Source: Reticulascus tulasneorum
Taxonomy: Eukaryota > Ascomycota > Sordariomycetes > Glomerellales > Reticulascaceae
Direction: 5' to 3'
DNA length: 64,000 bases
NCBI GenBank assembly: GCA_001557505.1
Contig: LSAX01000009.1
Location: 682,001 to 746,000, forward strand
Of this stretch, positions 33,554-46,200 are shown piece after piece. A program made the position numbers and the translations under genes. The notes below the pieces were generated by a model. The model did no database searches. It saw nothing but the letters and a program-made list of their open reading frames with translations, and was not told where the DNA came from. Numbering within the stretch: position 1 is the stretch's first letter; the number at the start of each line of letters is the position of its first letter.

Positions 33554-35527
33554 TTAATCTTCCCTACCTACCCTGCACAGCCTCCCATTTTGCGATCGAG
33601 GGTAGCCATCTTCTGTTACTACCTCCCACCGCTCGCTACCCACTGTCGTAGGTGCCCAAAACACGCCCCACGGATCTCGTCTTCGCTTGATGCTCAGTAG
33701 CTTTGGGTATAAGTCTCCATAGAAGGATTGCTGCCAGTTCGGCTCGCCAGGATCGCCTTCGTTCATATACGCCCCGGCTCCAGGAGTCGCTTCGCGCCAC
33801 AACTTCAAGTAGCGCTGGATTTGTTCTTCTTCGTCTCTTGCCTGAAGCGGCGTGAGTCCCACTGGCTGGGTGCTCATGAGGTTGGCGTGCAAAATAGCAC
33901 TACGCCAGGCAGGGTTGACTGCGCTGTCTTGGCCTGGCCAGCCGGCAACTTCCTTGCTTGGCCTCATGGAAAGCCCATGGTACGTATACCCTGCCTCTAT
34001 GGATGTCCTAATCGCGGCGAAAGTCTTGTCGTACACTTCGTCATCATCCCAGTTTTTTCGTGGAAATAGTCTAGACCGGTATCGAGTGTTTGCGAGGGGC
34101 TCTGCGGGGGCTGTCGACTCTCTTGCGTAGAGCTGAGGGACTAAAGACTTTGGAGCTGTTATATTGATGCCCACTTTATTGAGGTCGTCATACAGCGGTT
34201 GCAGGATCTGAGCGACTGCTTCAGGAGATTTGTCAGGGAACGTCATTGATACCGTGAATGTGAAGGTAATGTTGCCAAGTGGATAGAGGTAACTCCAATC
34301 TACTCCGCCAGAGTCTACGATCTTCGCAGAGAATCGGGTGTAAATCTTGATGCCCTTCCAGAACAACTCAGTGTCGTTTAGGGAGCCAGTTCCATTATTT
34401 ACTGCGAGGTTCAGACTTGTCCTAATCAGGTTGATGGGCGGATAGGCTTTCACGATGACAGAAGTCACGACGCCGTAAGTGCCTGTACGCATGATTAGAA
34501 CTGACGCATACTTCGGATCCGCCAAAGGGATTTCTTACTGCCGCCACCGCCACGAAGAGCGTAAAATAGGTCCACATTCTTCTGCGGATTCGCGACGACG
34601 AACCGTCCGTCCGCAGTCACGACGTGAATCTCCAAGGCCTGATCGCTACCCAAGCCGTAAAAAGATGCCAAGTTCCCATGTCCTCCACTAGCGAACCAAC
34701 CTCCGTTCGCTCCGACAGTCCTGCCCCCAGCAGCAACCACGGTGATATTGTATTTCCACATGTAGTTGTAAATTTCCCATGCCTCAAGTCCCGAGCCAAA
34801 CTGCACGGCCGCGCCGGTGTATTCGCCTTGAGTGTATTCAGGGAGGTACTCGAAGTCTCTGAGATGGCGGGTCCAGATACTCAGAGAGCCGGCGCCGACG
34901 GATCTACCACCGAAATCGTGTCCAGTGTTTCTATACAGCGGTGTTAGCATTGTGAGGCTGCGACACATTCCCTGTCACAGTTTCAGCAATGGCCTACTTG
35001 ATGACGAGCCGGAGGTTCTTATTCCTGGCAAAATTGACCGCAGCCTGGACGTGTCTGGCATTTGTTGCATTAACCACATATACCGGGAATCCACCTTGTT
35101 CGCATTTCCCTGTGGCATTGATGGCGGGCATGCAAGTACTTCCCTGCGTCCATTGCGTTAGAACTGTCAGGGGATCTTCTAGGTAGAAGTGCGTCCGTCC
35201 TGCGTTCTTTACCAAGTCCTCACAATTGGCAGCATTGTAGTATGGGCCTTCGTAGCAAACAGCAGCTGGAGGGATGGGTTTCAAGAGAGCCCCGTCAAGT
35301 GTGGTGTTCAATCGGCGCCATTCGTGGTCGGTAGGCCAATCGTCCGTATCGGGGAATGCTCTGCAGTTGGATCGCTTTGGAATTTGTGCATTTTCATCAC
35401 CAAACCCTACAGCTAAGAAGTCTCCTATGTCATTGTCGCTTAGTTGGACGGACTCGAAGGCGACACCGGCGCCATGAACGACTCCGGCTAGGAGGGCGCC
35501 TGTAAGTGAGAAAAAAGACGTGTGCAT
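33554..35527 (-). CDS. secreted FAD-linked oxidoreductase (BBE-like, VAO family)
   Basis: Three exons: 34998-35527, 34539-34930 and 33554-34482 (616 aa). A signal peptide (MHTSFFSLTGALLAGVVHGA) is followed by the FAD_binding_4 fold: FPVYVVNATNARHVQAAVNF, LVIKNTGHDFGGRS (the conserved NTGHD segment), TVGANGGWFASGGHG and FYALRGGGGSTYGVVTSV. Both introns fall inside these motifs and restore them exactly. The C-terminus has the berberine-bridge-enzyme domain: YMNEGDPGEPNWQQSFYG, then YPKLLSIKRRRDPWGVFWA. Such enzymes oxidise sugars, alcohols or secondary metabolites with covalently or tightly bound FAD and reduce O2. An in-frame Met four codons upstream (35539) is an alternative start. Secretion and isolation from biosynthetic genes argue for an extracellular role. 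Confidence 0.92.
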
Positions 35528-37441
35528 TGTGGAATACACTTCGAAGCACTTAGTCCCGCTCCTGTGCCATCTCTACGCGCAGCGTTTTGCCTTGGGATAT
35601 GTACTACAAATAAAGGTGGATCCGCGGCGGAGGCTAGATTTTTGCAACTACCTTAGTAAATGCCAGTCTGCTAAACGTGACCGGGAACTAACAACTGGTA
35701 GCCGTCTGTTTGCATACCTGGTGGTAGACCCTTGCAGCTTTAGCCTGTCATTTACTCATCTTGCTTAAACATTGCGGCCGACGGGGATTTTTCTGGGGAG
35801 CGCGCTTAATTATAGAATAAACAAAGCGGCTTGATATTGCGCCGTCCCGACACGGTGGCATCGTAGTTTCGGGAGTTCATAGGTTATTCAACGTAAGTTC
35901 CTAAGGTTGCAACGTTTTAGTTCACCCGAACTACCGTCTGCGGGGTCGGTGGTTCGGCGATGGCAACATGCTTGTATCATCTGCACACATCCCGAGGCTA
36001 TTTTCACCCGCCAGTCATGTGTACAGACCGGCGCGGGGCACGTTGCGACCGCCAAGAAGTGTTGCAGATGACCTATGTGCCCGCTTCGGGCATGTACCGG
36101 AATCTCAAAGGGTGGACACGGAAGAAAGGTGCGCGAGTAAGAATGGGAGTTGACGGGAATGGAGGCAGATTAGCCCGTGGTGTTGGTTGAGCAGCTTGGA
36201 AGGGACTACGGTCTTCTTTGACAGCTCAGATCCAGGTTGTCCCGGAGAACAATAATTCCCACGGTGGCATTCAACGTCTATCCATCGGAGCACCAAGGTC
36301 CCTAATCGGTCCTTCCCCTACCATACATAAGAATTCATCCACAATTCTCGTACTACAACCCTGCGAGTTGCTGCAGCGGGAGACGCAGCGGGAGACCTCG
36401 ATGGTCTAGAGTATCTTAACGCTCATTGGCACCCTCCTTGAACCCAAGCCGTCTTTCAGTCAGTGCCATACGCAAAGCTGAAAGATTGACGTAATAGCCG
36501 GTATCGCAGACTCGGGTTAATACAGATTTGATGCAACACTGAGCTTGAATCCGCGAGCCTGGGAATTGCTTATTTCGATCCTGGATTGAAAACTGTTTCG
36601 TTTCAAGTGAAGGAATATCCGATACAATATCTGGCAATGCAATAAAAAACCCTATCCCATTACGCTTGACTTCTACAGTACGGACAGACTGACAATTAAT
36701 GGTCACCAGGCGTACCTGAAAGCAATCCGCAACGCGAAAAACCTTTGCACACGCTCTGTGAGGGTATGAAGAGGAGTCCGTGTTAGGTACAAAAGCTCTA
36801 TGAGATTGTGCCCAGTAATCTAGAATTGTGACTGAGCTTGGTTACGAAACTTGGAAAGATTGCAATTTGCGACAATATCAAGACTGTTTCAATGCTTGCT
36901 AGACATCCTGGAGCATTGTGTGTATGAATGTTTCTTTCTTACTCTATTAAGCATGGCTTTCTAACTTGGAGGTGCGTTTAGTTTAATTAGCAGAGGGTGC
37001 TAATCTACGTCTTATACATCTTGTCTCTGCATAAAACTCTTGTTAGATAAAACTATAGAGTAGACCAGAACTCAAACCAGCAAGAACACTAACTCGACAA
37101 CCAACATAAGGTCTCTGTTACTAGCCTCGCTCTCCACAGTAGAGTTGCATTATGAACCCCACCGCATACGTCTTTGGCGGACTGCAAGTTCGCCACTGGT
37201 TATCATATCGCAAGTGGCTCAGGTGCTGGGAGTAAAGAACGAACTGCCTGATCGAATTGTTTGTTTTTGAATATTGGGATATTTGAACAACATATATCAT
37301 TGGTAATGATCTTTGGTAATGCCTTCTTCAACGTTCTTAGCATGTGACATTGCCCTGACGGTCTAGTGCGTTACCAAGAAGCCTAGAGCTCACTCCAGAC
37401 GAGAGTCTAGTGAATGTACTAATAGACGTTTTCCCAATGTT
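35528..37441. other. intergenic, no gene recognised
   Basis: 1.9 kb between the FAD oxidase promoter and the next minus-strand gene. The part 36720-37400 is AT-rich. No motif-bearing frame was found. Confidence 0.5.
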
Positions 37442-38256
37442 TCATCCAATATTAAAGAGGCGCGCGATTTCCATCGAGGTCAAATCTGTCCGTTCCTTCA
37501 GAATATGCTCCCTTGCCCTATCAAGTGCATCCAAGGCTTCCTGCGGAATGTATTCTAGCCCCTCCGTCTCCATCTGCCTCATAGACAACTTGTTCCCTGT
37601 TCTATCTCAGAGCAGGCTTTCAGTCTTTACGAGAGCTTCCTGAAGATCGTGCCAGTCCCATCGGCTATCCTTGTCTTGGACTTTGTTATAATACCACACC
37701 CAATCCTTTCCTTTGCCCTCACTACCCGTTCCACTCGTTAACCTTTTCCTCAGTTCTTCTGAGCATGCCAACATCAGAATTGCTGCCGCATACCAGGCGC
37801 CTATCTCCGGTTGCTCTGTAAATAGTCCTTTGATGAAGATATCTTTCATGATTGCCCAAATGCATCAACCTCGCCCTGCACTGGACTCACGCCCTCCTCC
37901 TCAGATGGCGTATGAGTCAGTGCGAAGATTCGGCCCAGCAGTACGGCATGTACGAAGCATGATCGATATTGCGCGCGTGACCAGGTTGGATCTCCGCCCC
38001 AGAGGAGGGGTGGTGTTACGGATCGGGAGACCTCGCTTCTCAGTAGCTCCGAAAGGTGCTTAGCTAGAGGAACTGGTGCTTTTCTAGTCGATGTGGCTGC
38101 TGTGGAAGCCTGGGTGGGTGTTCTGCGCTCCCTGAAGTAGTCTCGGATGATGCTATCAATTTCAAGTGGATTGGCCAGAGCGGATGTAGAAATGGAGAGA
38201 GGAGTGGGAATGCGAGCAGATTGAGGGGCATTCCCACGTCGTGGCATGGTCGGCAA
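37442..38256 (-). CDS. unknown protein, probably three exons
   Basis: Exon 1 starts at 38256 (MPTMPRRGNAPQSARIPTPL) and includes SALANPLEIDSIIRDYFRER and a basic, Thr-rich stretch, with a candidate GTGAGT donor near 37895. A middle exon ending at 37631 encodes GLFTEQPEIGAWYAAAILML and KDWVWYYNKVQDKDSRWDWH. The last exon 37442-37588 encodes METEGLEYIPQEALDALDRA, then REHILKERTDLTSMEIARLF. The second intron (37589-37630, 42 bp) keeps phase. The first junction (about 37850-37900) is not cleanly resolved: the best donor and the only usable acceptor are in different phases. No signal peptide, TM segment or known domain is seen. The composition looks coding, so a real but unassigned gene is favoured over noise. 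Confidence 0.5.
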
Positions 38257-39060
38257 GCGATCAAGAATAAGACCGCAATACTAGACAGGGAACGTTTCGT
38301 CTGCCCGCTGTTCACTCAGTCGGTATTCTGCCGCATACGCTGAGTCTAACCAACTTCGGTTTTGATGGGTACCTTGGTAGACGATACGTCTTTGACTTGA
38401 TGTGTGGATCGAGCGATCGGAACTCGGCACATCGACAAAGATGCGTTAGATCATGTCACGTGTTGACCACCAGGCACCGATCATGCTACTTAATTAGTAC
38501 CAGTACCTCCAAGGTTCAGTACTGCTCCCATTCGCATGAAGATGTTATTGGCGTCAAACTGGACCGCCGGTGGCTGATTCAGTTCCGACGAGCTGTATAG
38601 CAATGTGTTTCCAAGCTGAACACGCTGTCCTGGGAACTATACCTGAGAAACGACCAGGAATCTGGTCAGCAGACCAGCCCGCAGTCAATTTCCGCACTGC
38701 CTCACGTCATGCGACATCTCACATTTACGATCTAGTAAATATATTCAATAGCTTCGCCCTGACCATCGTATTAGCATGGTAGAGACACGCGGGCCTTGAG
38801 GGGCTATAGCCATGTTAGTGGCAGAGATGGACCAATTTAATATCAGGCTTGTGTAACAATCATCACTGGTAGACATGGTTGCCAACAAGTAGTAGTGTTC
38901 CTTTCTCTCCACTCCTGTCAATTATGGCTGGCACATTCAGATTTGCAACACCACACTCATGTCGAACTCTTTGGTGGGCATTTACGACCATTATGTTACC
39001 AGCGTCGTGTGACATTACAATGTTTGAATTACTTTGGAAAAGCGCGCTAAGTAACGCAGC
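38257..39060. other. intergenic, no gene recognised
   Basis: 804 bp between the unknown gene's start and the con-6 3' end. No supported frame. Confidence 0.5.
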
Positions 39061-39377
39061 CTATTGATTGCCCTTAACCCGTCCGTCAGGCTTTCCATCC
39101 TTGGTGCGACCGTCATGCTCTGTGGGCTTGTAATCCCCACCGCTGCTACCAGTGTTGTCACTGCTATCACTGTTTCCAATTCCACTCGTCTTCCCGCCTT
39201 CCTGTCCAGCCTTGTGGGGATCGACTTTGCCATGAGCGAACTCGCCAGTGCCTACTCGCCCATCAGGCTGACCATCCTTGCGGAGTCCGTCGTGTTCTAG
39301 ATATCAATTGTTAGTAACTTCTCTCATTGAGGCACCAGTGATTATTATGACGTACCGGTAGGCTTGTAATCGGACAT
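39061..39377 (-). CDS. con-6: conidiation-specific protein 6 (CON-6) homologue
   Basis: The model joins 39356-39377 and 39061-39296 (85 aa). The first exon is only 22 nt (MSDYKPT plus one base). The product has two copies of the CON-6 repeat: DYKPTEHDGLRKDGQPDGRV and DYKPTEHDGRTKDGKPDGRV, separated by GEFAHGKVDPHKAGQEGGKT and a Ser/Gly/Asn linker. This is the layout of Neurospora CON-6, a small hydrophilic protein abundant in conidia, degraded at germination, of unknown biochemical function. There is no signal peptide. Expression during conidiation is inferred from the family; a TATA box lies 114 bp upstream. Confidence 0.93.
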
Positions 39378-40413
39378 GTTGAAATTGGGTTGAAACTGAA
39401 GGTTGCTTGGAAAAAGATGAATCTGTTCGAAATCTGGAAGTTGATACTGATGAAAAAGAGCAAGGACTAATTGTAGGAAGTTTGCGTCTGTTTATATACC
39501 CAGAAGCTGTTCATTCACGGCGTCGAGGGAGGTTCTTTGCCCGTTGACGACTCGGACTCATTGACGACATTGACCAGTTGCTTGACGACATAATGATCCA
39601 TATGGGAAGGAAACCTCCGCATTGCGATGTCAGCCCGCTACGTTGTAGTTGTCATCGACTTGAAGCCTTCCGATTTCATTGGCTTGACTAGGATCAAACG
39701 TCGCTCGAACGTGACCCACTTCCCCATAGATCGAAAGTTAATCTATCATTCAGGGGTAAGCATATCATTCTCCAGCATAATGCCACTTATGGCGATCAAA
39801 ATCTAAACCACATGTGGATACTTCTACTTCGATAGTCGTAGGGTCTGCCTTTTCAAGGCGTCACGATCTCCGACCAACAATCGGGAGAGTTTGCTCCTGC
39901 TGCACAGTACGAACCACAGCTGTCTACACTACCTCTTCCATCGTTGTTTTACATCGTACCTTAGTGTGCGTCATTTCTGCACAGTGTCATTCGTTTTGTT
40001 GACGCTGAACCTCCTTCACCAGGCCACAAGGGAATTTGGCTCGGTTTCAAGCCAGCGGATTGGCTTACCAAAATCTCTTACGCAATCTGGCACCGGAACA
40101 AACTGGTCAGAGTTCGACTTGCAAATTCTAGCCCGCATTACTGGCAGCCTGTCCTTGCTTGTGACGCCGCGTGCTGGATTGTTGGAGAAGTAGATGAAGA
40201 ACAATAGCGCAAAGGAATCACCCTAAGAGGACCACTGAGCGAGGAATATCTGGCAATATTCATAATGTGCCCACTTTCGTTTGTCCCATGATTTGTAAGA
40301 CTATGCTACCTGCTCGTACCTAAGGTGCTTAAAGTATATTCTTAACTCTATAAAGTTCTCTACAAAGCTACCAAGGAAGTTTCATGGCGGGCAGATCTAC
40401 CATGAAGCGACGT
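39378..40413. other. intergenic; con-6 promoter side
   Basis: About 1 kb upstream of con-6 and downstream of the SsuD-like gene. No protein gene is supported. Confidence 0.5.
39491..39498 (-). promoter_or_regulatory. TATA box of the con-6 homologue
   Basis: TATATAAA on the minus strand, 114 bp before the con-6 start codon; a strong match at a typical distance for a highly induced gene. Confidence 0.5.
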
Positions 40414-41508
40414 CTATGTACGGGCCTCTCGCTCTTTCAACCCTTCACGCACTATAGGCAGCACATAGCGTCCATAGTCGATAGCATCATTGAGATTGTC
40501 GTAGCCTCGGATCGAGATGAGATCCGCGCCAAGATCCACGTAGTCCAGAATCGAGTCTGCAATAGTTTGTGGTGAGCCTACTAGAGCCGTTGATGCGCCG
40601 CGTGCATTCGTCGCAGTGACAGTTGGATACCAGAGTGCGCGATCTTGAACTTCGCCGCGGCTGGCGATTTCCAGCAGTCTCTGGGAGCCTACATTCTGCG
40701 GGGCAGGGGCGTTGGCAGGCGATATGCCTTGTCCCTTGTCTCGAGTTCCTTTGAGAATATCCAGGGTGCGATGAGCCTTGGCCCAGGCGAGCTCTTCTGT
40801 CTCCGCTACGATTGGTCGGAAAGTCACCCAGATTCTTGGGCGGTCCGACTCGGATCGGCCGGCACGGTCTGACTCGGCATAGATCCGGTCGATTTGATCC
40901 TTGGTTTCTTTCAGCGGCTCGCCCCAGAGTCCGAAAATGTCAGCAAGCGATCCGCCTACACGGTACGCTTCATCTGACGATCCACCGACGGAGACGGGAA
41001 TAGTGCCATTGACAGGACGAACACTGTTGCTGAAATCCTTGAATTTGAAGTATTTACTATCCCAATCAAAAGGATCCGCGGACTGCCACGCACGACGAAG
41101 AATCTTGATGTACTCTTCCAGTCGTCCGTAGCGCTCATCCTTGCTCAAGAAGTCTCCTTCTCTGGCCTGATCAGCATCGCTTCCGCCAGCGATCAGATGC
41201 ACAACTGCCCGGCCTCTACTTAGCTGGTCTAGAGTCGCCAGAGCTTTCGCTGCCACGGTTGGAAACAGCGTGTTGGGCCGGAGGGCGATGATGACCTTGA
41301 GATTCTTTGTCACGGCTGCGATTGTCGCGCCGACCGTGAAAGGGTCATACGATGCAGAGGAATACGGCACGAGAGTGTAGTTGAAATCATAATCATCGAG
41401 TGACCGCGCGTAGCGGATAAGATAATCCGGATCTATGCCCTGATTTGGAAGCGGGTTGACCTCCGTGGAGGCATTCGGAAACGTGAGGCTGATGAATTCT
41501 GTCGGCAT
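40414..41508 (-). CDS. SsuD-like FMNH2-dependent (luciferase-like) monooxygenase
   Basis: Intronless, 364 aa. The full-length frame has the bacterial-luciferase-like TIM-barrel pattern of alkanesulfonate monooxygenases: YTLVPYSSASYDPFTVGATI, then AAVTKNLKVIIALRPNTLFP, ALATLDQLSRGRAVVHLIAG, GGSSDEAYRVGGSLADIFGL and a C-terminal GSPQTIADSILDYVDLGADL. Family members use reduced flavin supplied by a partner reductase to cleave C-S bonds of sulfonates; fungal members may act on sulfonates or other small substrates. No reductase gene is seen nearby. The next gene on the same strand, 244 bp upstream, is a FAD hydroxylase. The lack of introns and close likeness to bacterial enzymes allow an origin by horizontal transfer, which is not proved by this window. 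Confidence 0.92.
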   Translation of the reverse strand: MPTEFISLTFPNASTEVNPLPNQGIDPDYLIRYARSLDDYDFNYTLVPYSSASYDPFTVGATIAAVTKNLKVIIALRPNTLFPTVAAKALATLDQLSRGRAVVHLIAGGSDADQAREGDFLSKDERYGRLEEYIKILRRAWQSADPFDWDSKYFKFKDFSNSVRPVNGTIPVSVGGSSDEAYRVGGSLADIFGLWGEPLKETKDQIDRIYAESDRAGRSESDRPRIWVTFRPIVAETEELAWAKAHRTLDILKGTRDKGQGISPANAPAPQNVGSQRLLEIASRGEVQDRALWYPTVTATNARGASTALVGSPQTIADSILDYVDLGADLISIRGYDNLNDAIDYGRYVLPIVREGLKEREART

Positions 41509-41752
41509 ATTGAAACACTATATCTTTTGCTGCTTGTGAATTTGAGTTTCTTTAGAATTACTACGTAGAGCATACTTGAGGGAACAAACAGGTGGTTCAT
41601 TTCAGTGTCCCAGATGTTGGTTTGTAATTCAAAATATCGCGACAGTTGCTAGGAAATGACGCCTTACAACATGGGCCGATTTCGGCAATCACCGTCGGGT
41701 CTCTGCTCTAATCTCAGCGTTTGTGTGGTATTCTACTAATCTAAGTTATCTG

Positions 41753-43279
41753 TTACTCTTTGTTGCTCTCTGTGTGTTTATCATTTAAAATCGCCTGCTC
41801 CCATACTAATGCTATGTTATTCTCATATATCCAGTCCATCTTAGACCCAAGATTGAAGCCTTGGACTTTGATATTGACTTTGTCTTCTTCAGTTGCGGTC
41901 TCTAGTTGTTCCAACTGCGCCTGACGCTTTTTAGCCCCGTTTGCAAGATGCTCATACATCCTGTGATAGTAAGGAAGACGGATGGTGTCAAACAGTGGTA
42001 ATGCCTTGGTTAGATCGTTTTTGAAGTGCAGAAGTGTTTGCGCGAGAATCCATCCGTCCTCCATGGCAAAGCCGGCTCCCGATCCAAATGCTCCGGAGAG
42101 AGCGTGTGAAGAGTCGCCGACGAGAACCACTTTGTTATCCCAGGCGGTAAGTTGCGATAGTTCAGGGCCTGTAAAAGCGGCGAACTCACGCCAGTCTCCA
42201 TCCGGTATCCCCTTCAGCGCTTCTTGAATCTGCGGGAGATATTCCTTTTCAGGAGTCAGTTAAGTACTTCTATGCTTTGGGTTCATCGGCACTCGGGGGA
42301 TAATGAATGGTTTCCTACATTAAAGTGTGACTCAACATAGTTGTTCGCCACCGGGACTCCCCAGACCACCTTGTCAACACTGTGCACTGCAGGATCTTGG
42401 TATTCCCTGGAAGCAATCTCGCTGAGAGTATCGCTGACAGGCGAGAAGTAAACATGAGAGGTCGGAAGATGCCACCACCCGGTTATGTCGAAGCGCGCGT
42501 CTAGCTCGTTCAGAGCTTTTCGGGGAAGCAGGGCTCGCCAGATTGTGGTCCCTGTGAATTTGATCTCGTAGTCTGGCCACGCAGAATCACGGACAACCTA
42601 AAGATGAGTTAGTACAATTTTAATTCTAGAGTTATAAGCTAGTCGAGAAAGCGCAAAGGAGGCGTACAGAACGAATCCCGTCGGCTCCGACCACCAAGTC
42701 CGCACGATCCTGAGTGCCGTCCGCAAAATTCAGCTCCACGCCGTGGCGGCCAAGGTCGATGATCTTCACCAGTTGCTTCGAAAGCCGGATTACGCCAGGC
42801 TTTACATGAGCTAACAGCGCTGACTGTAGTTTCGTGCGCTCTGTCCTAACGGTAGGGCGGGCACGATTACGAGTTTTTTCCGCTCGATGAACTTCTTCTC
42901 CGGTCCGCCCGTTCCTATACGGATCTTGTCAGACTCTAAAGGCACTCGCAGTACCAATTTATTAACCGGCAACGGTACCTGTATCTCAAAGCCGATTATT
43001 CAGAGTCAGGGAGCATCTCACTTACATGCTAATCACAACATCTGATGGATGTCCGCTCGTCAGTGATTCGGCAGCCCCTAAGAGCCCCAGCACATTCCAG
43101 GTATTTTGGCCGACGTTAATTCCCGCCCCGACTTCTCGAAGCAATTTCGCCTTCTCGTAGACCGTTACCTCAACATCTGGCACCTTATCAAGCGCGATTG
43201 CAGTCGCTAGACCGCCTGGCCCACCACCAATGATGGCAACCTTAAGATGACGAAATTGTGCAACACCATTTGCTACCAT
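41753..43279 (-). CDS. FAD-dependent aromatic hydroxylase (salicylate hydroxylase-like)
   Basis: Four exons: 43026-43279, 42668-42914, 42319-42597 and 41753-42244 (423 aa). The N-terminus has the Rossmann dinucleotide motif VAIIGGGPGGLATAIAL. Exon 2 ends with the DG motif VVGADGIRS. Exon 4 has the GD motif VVLVGDSSHALSGAFGSGAG followed by FAMEDGWILAQ. This set and the length define class A flavoprotein monooxygenases of the salicylate/6-hydroxynicotinate hydroxylase type, using NAD(P)H and O2. The first intron (42915-43025) joins VVISM to NGRTGEEVHRAEK. The substrate cannot be told; the neighbouring SsuD-like enzyme suggests joint degradation or tailoring of a small molecule. Confidence 0.9.
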
Positions 43280-46200
43280 TTTTGGGAGTCTTATTGTTTT
43301 AGTCGGAGCTGCAATTCGGAGTTATTGCATGCCTTGCTCGTTCGCGGCTGTATATTACCGAGTAGGAGGTTGCCAATTTAAAACATTCAGCATGCCGCTT
43401 CCTGAACGTCAACCGTAATTTCAAGTTATGGTATTCCTGAAAACTGCGAGATACTACCTTGTGATCGCTATCTCTAGAGATTTGTAATGCTGATAACATC
43501 GATATTCGCAATGATTCGCGTAGATTGCGTGCTTTTCCAAAATATTTTAGCTGCATGAGGTATCGAACGTCAAAATGATTGTTCTGGCCAGGAGGATAGT
43601 ATCCAAAAAGCTCAGCGCATCTCATGCATGTCCCATATCATAATACAAGTAAAACTGAGAGCTCGCTTTACTTTCCAGTATGGTCAACGTCAACGTCAAT
43701 GTCCTCATGTCTCGATGGATGGCGGAACGTGTAGCCCGATAGGGGGTTTGAGGCACCATAATCGTCTGTATCAGCGAGTTTCTGCTTCTGACAACATTTC
43801 CATCCGCACACTCCAGTAAGGATTACAGTGCGCATTAGACGGAGACGCCGTTGAAAGAGATAAGGATTATCTGAAAAGTTTCCATGGTAATTTCGGATAC
43901 TTTCGTAGTTGGAGAAGCAGGTCAAGTGTCTTCAACGTTGCCGTCAGTCTGGTATTAAATATATCACCAAGCAAAAGTTCTTATTCTATGGAATAAGAAC
44001 ATAGTCAGTGTTGGTTGTAGCTTCAATAATATGGACAAGCTCTTCTAGTTTGTCATTAGAAAGATGTAACGGTCGGGGCACTACATTACCAACTCTCAGG
44101 ACTAGGTTAATCCACACTGACAACCGCTGGGCGCAGAGCTTAGAGAAACATAAGTCAAAGTAAGATATGCATGGCAATGGCGAACGAAACGATCGTCCAG
44201 AGCAACCCTCGCAGTTGGGAGTAGTCATAACTCCTTACAAGAGGTATAAGTTCTGTTAAAGTGGCAGATCAGGGCAGTGTTCTAGGTTAAAACCAGGAAC
44301 TGCATGACAGCTTTTAGCTTGGAGCCGAAAGAAACTTGTACAAACCTCAGAGGAAAGATTTGAATCGCATTTCAGGTAATATTCTTATGAACTCGGTATC
44401 CAATATTCATATGCAGATACGATGAGCTTGAAATGCCAAGACCTTTGGGCAGCAGAAAGGAGCGAGGGCTTGACCTGTACTGCGAAACCTTTCATGACAG
44501 GTCGTAACACTAACACCATGCTTGATGGCTTGGGTAGTGTTGCAATTCCGGGAAGTCAGCTCCTAGCCCTTCCGAGAGTGCATCTCCCATGACACCGTCC
44601 GTGAGTAATCAGTGCTTTGTGGTGATACTCGACACGAAGAAGCACCAACCAAGCCTCGTGGTCTGAATTCTCCATTACCACGTAATGAAATCTGCAGTCG
44701 GGCGAGTCCGCAACCTTGGCGGCCGCCTCCGATGGTGATGTAACGCGAGGTCGGAGCGGGTCCGCTAACACTTTTCCGGATGAGAGGGAGCCGAAAGCGC
44801 GAGGCCCGAAGCACCGGGGCAGGTTGGAGGCTAAATGTAGTTTCGTAGACTGGCTGGATCAGATCGTCAGGTACAGCGTCGCTTCAAACCACCGGCTTCC
44901 CTGACATGAACGAACCGCGCAGCTCCCCGTTGCGAGGGGGTGGAAATGCTCCTGAAATTGGGATTTAGTGCTGGTAAGCTGAACAAAAGTGGATTCTCAT
45001 CGAGTAATGGTGCTGTAAGAGAATCAGCTTCCAAGCAATATCGTGATTACTTCTTCCGGGGCCGGTACCGGCACATTTAGCTCTACCCCATGGTCATGCA
45101 GTAGCCCATAATCAAGGCGGAGTGATCCTTGAGCGTCTTGAATAGCGTTGACGTAGTGTCAATGGAACGCTCGTGATGACACCAGACTCCTCGCGTAACA
45201 GCTTTAGGGGTGTTTCGCGATACCTGCCAATGCAGTTGCCCGATATTGGAGAAACGGAGATGTCACTTTGTAGAACTTTGAGTTTGAATTGGGCACCCAA
45301 AACTCTGAAATGCAAGGCGGTTAGGGGGCTTTGGACCACTGAAAACGGAAGCAAGCATCGCTAAAGCATTCGACCAGGATGTGATTGCGTAAGGCCCGTG
45401 CGTAACGACCTCTCGTCGACTCACCAGATGCGATTTTTTTTGCTTCGTCTTTCTTGCGCGAGAAAAGTTTGCCCTGCGAGCTGGACCATTTAGCTTTTCG
45501 CGATTTGCTTCTGTTCATCACCTTCGAATACGTGTGCCTGTGGCGTGTTCCTGGAAACGTGCATGAATCGAATGGCTGGCAGAGTTCGGCGATTAGGTAA
45601 CAGAATGCTGGGACAGGGTGAAGCGTACGGCACACAATACAGCATATTGACGACGTGATGGCTTGTGGGACATTGGGGATCAATTTCTTACGTACTGCGA
45701 AGAAACGTCATTTCTTAGCATCTCCGAGGATTACAGGCCCTGGCAGGCTTCAGGTTTCTCGTTTCTAGATGAATTGTCAAGCATTCAATGACTCTTGAAA
45801 TGCTGAGCAATGTCGAACATCCAGGTGAACGGCGGCAACTTACTCAGTCACTCACCGAGACTTCTGTAGCCTTCTAGAGCGTTTCTAGCGGCGAATTTGG
45901 GGAGTATCCAAGGGAGCTGGAGTAAAACAGCAACTCACCTGACCCGGTCCGCGGAGATCCAGCGATCTGCCAGCCAATCCATGTCGTAATGATCAGCGGC
46001 GCGCTTCGGTAGGGCTGTCCGCCTCAAATTTTAGCAGATTGCGGGGAAACAGTGGTGAAATATGCCCCGGCATTGATGGTTCGTTGGAGTAATTGATGGG
46101 TTACAGGGGGTGTAGTATTGTCGTACCACCGAAGCCTGTTGTGTATCCCGAATCCCAATATCGAAATGTATGCGTGCTGTCGCCGCATTTTGAGGGCGGA

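Noticed and set aside
40414..43279. Full secondary-metabolite cluster
   Set aside because: No PKS, NRPS, terpene synthase or dedicated transporter is adjacent; two monooxygenases alone do not make a biosynthetic cluster.
45321..45683. 120-codon minus-strand frame
   Set aside because: No domain, signal peptide or supporting neighbour; not distinguishable from chance.
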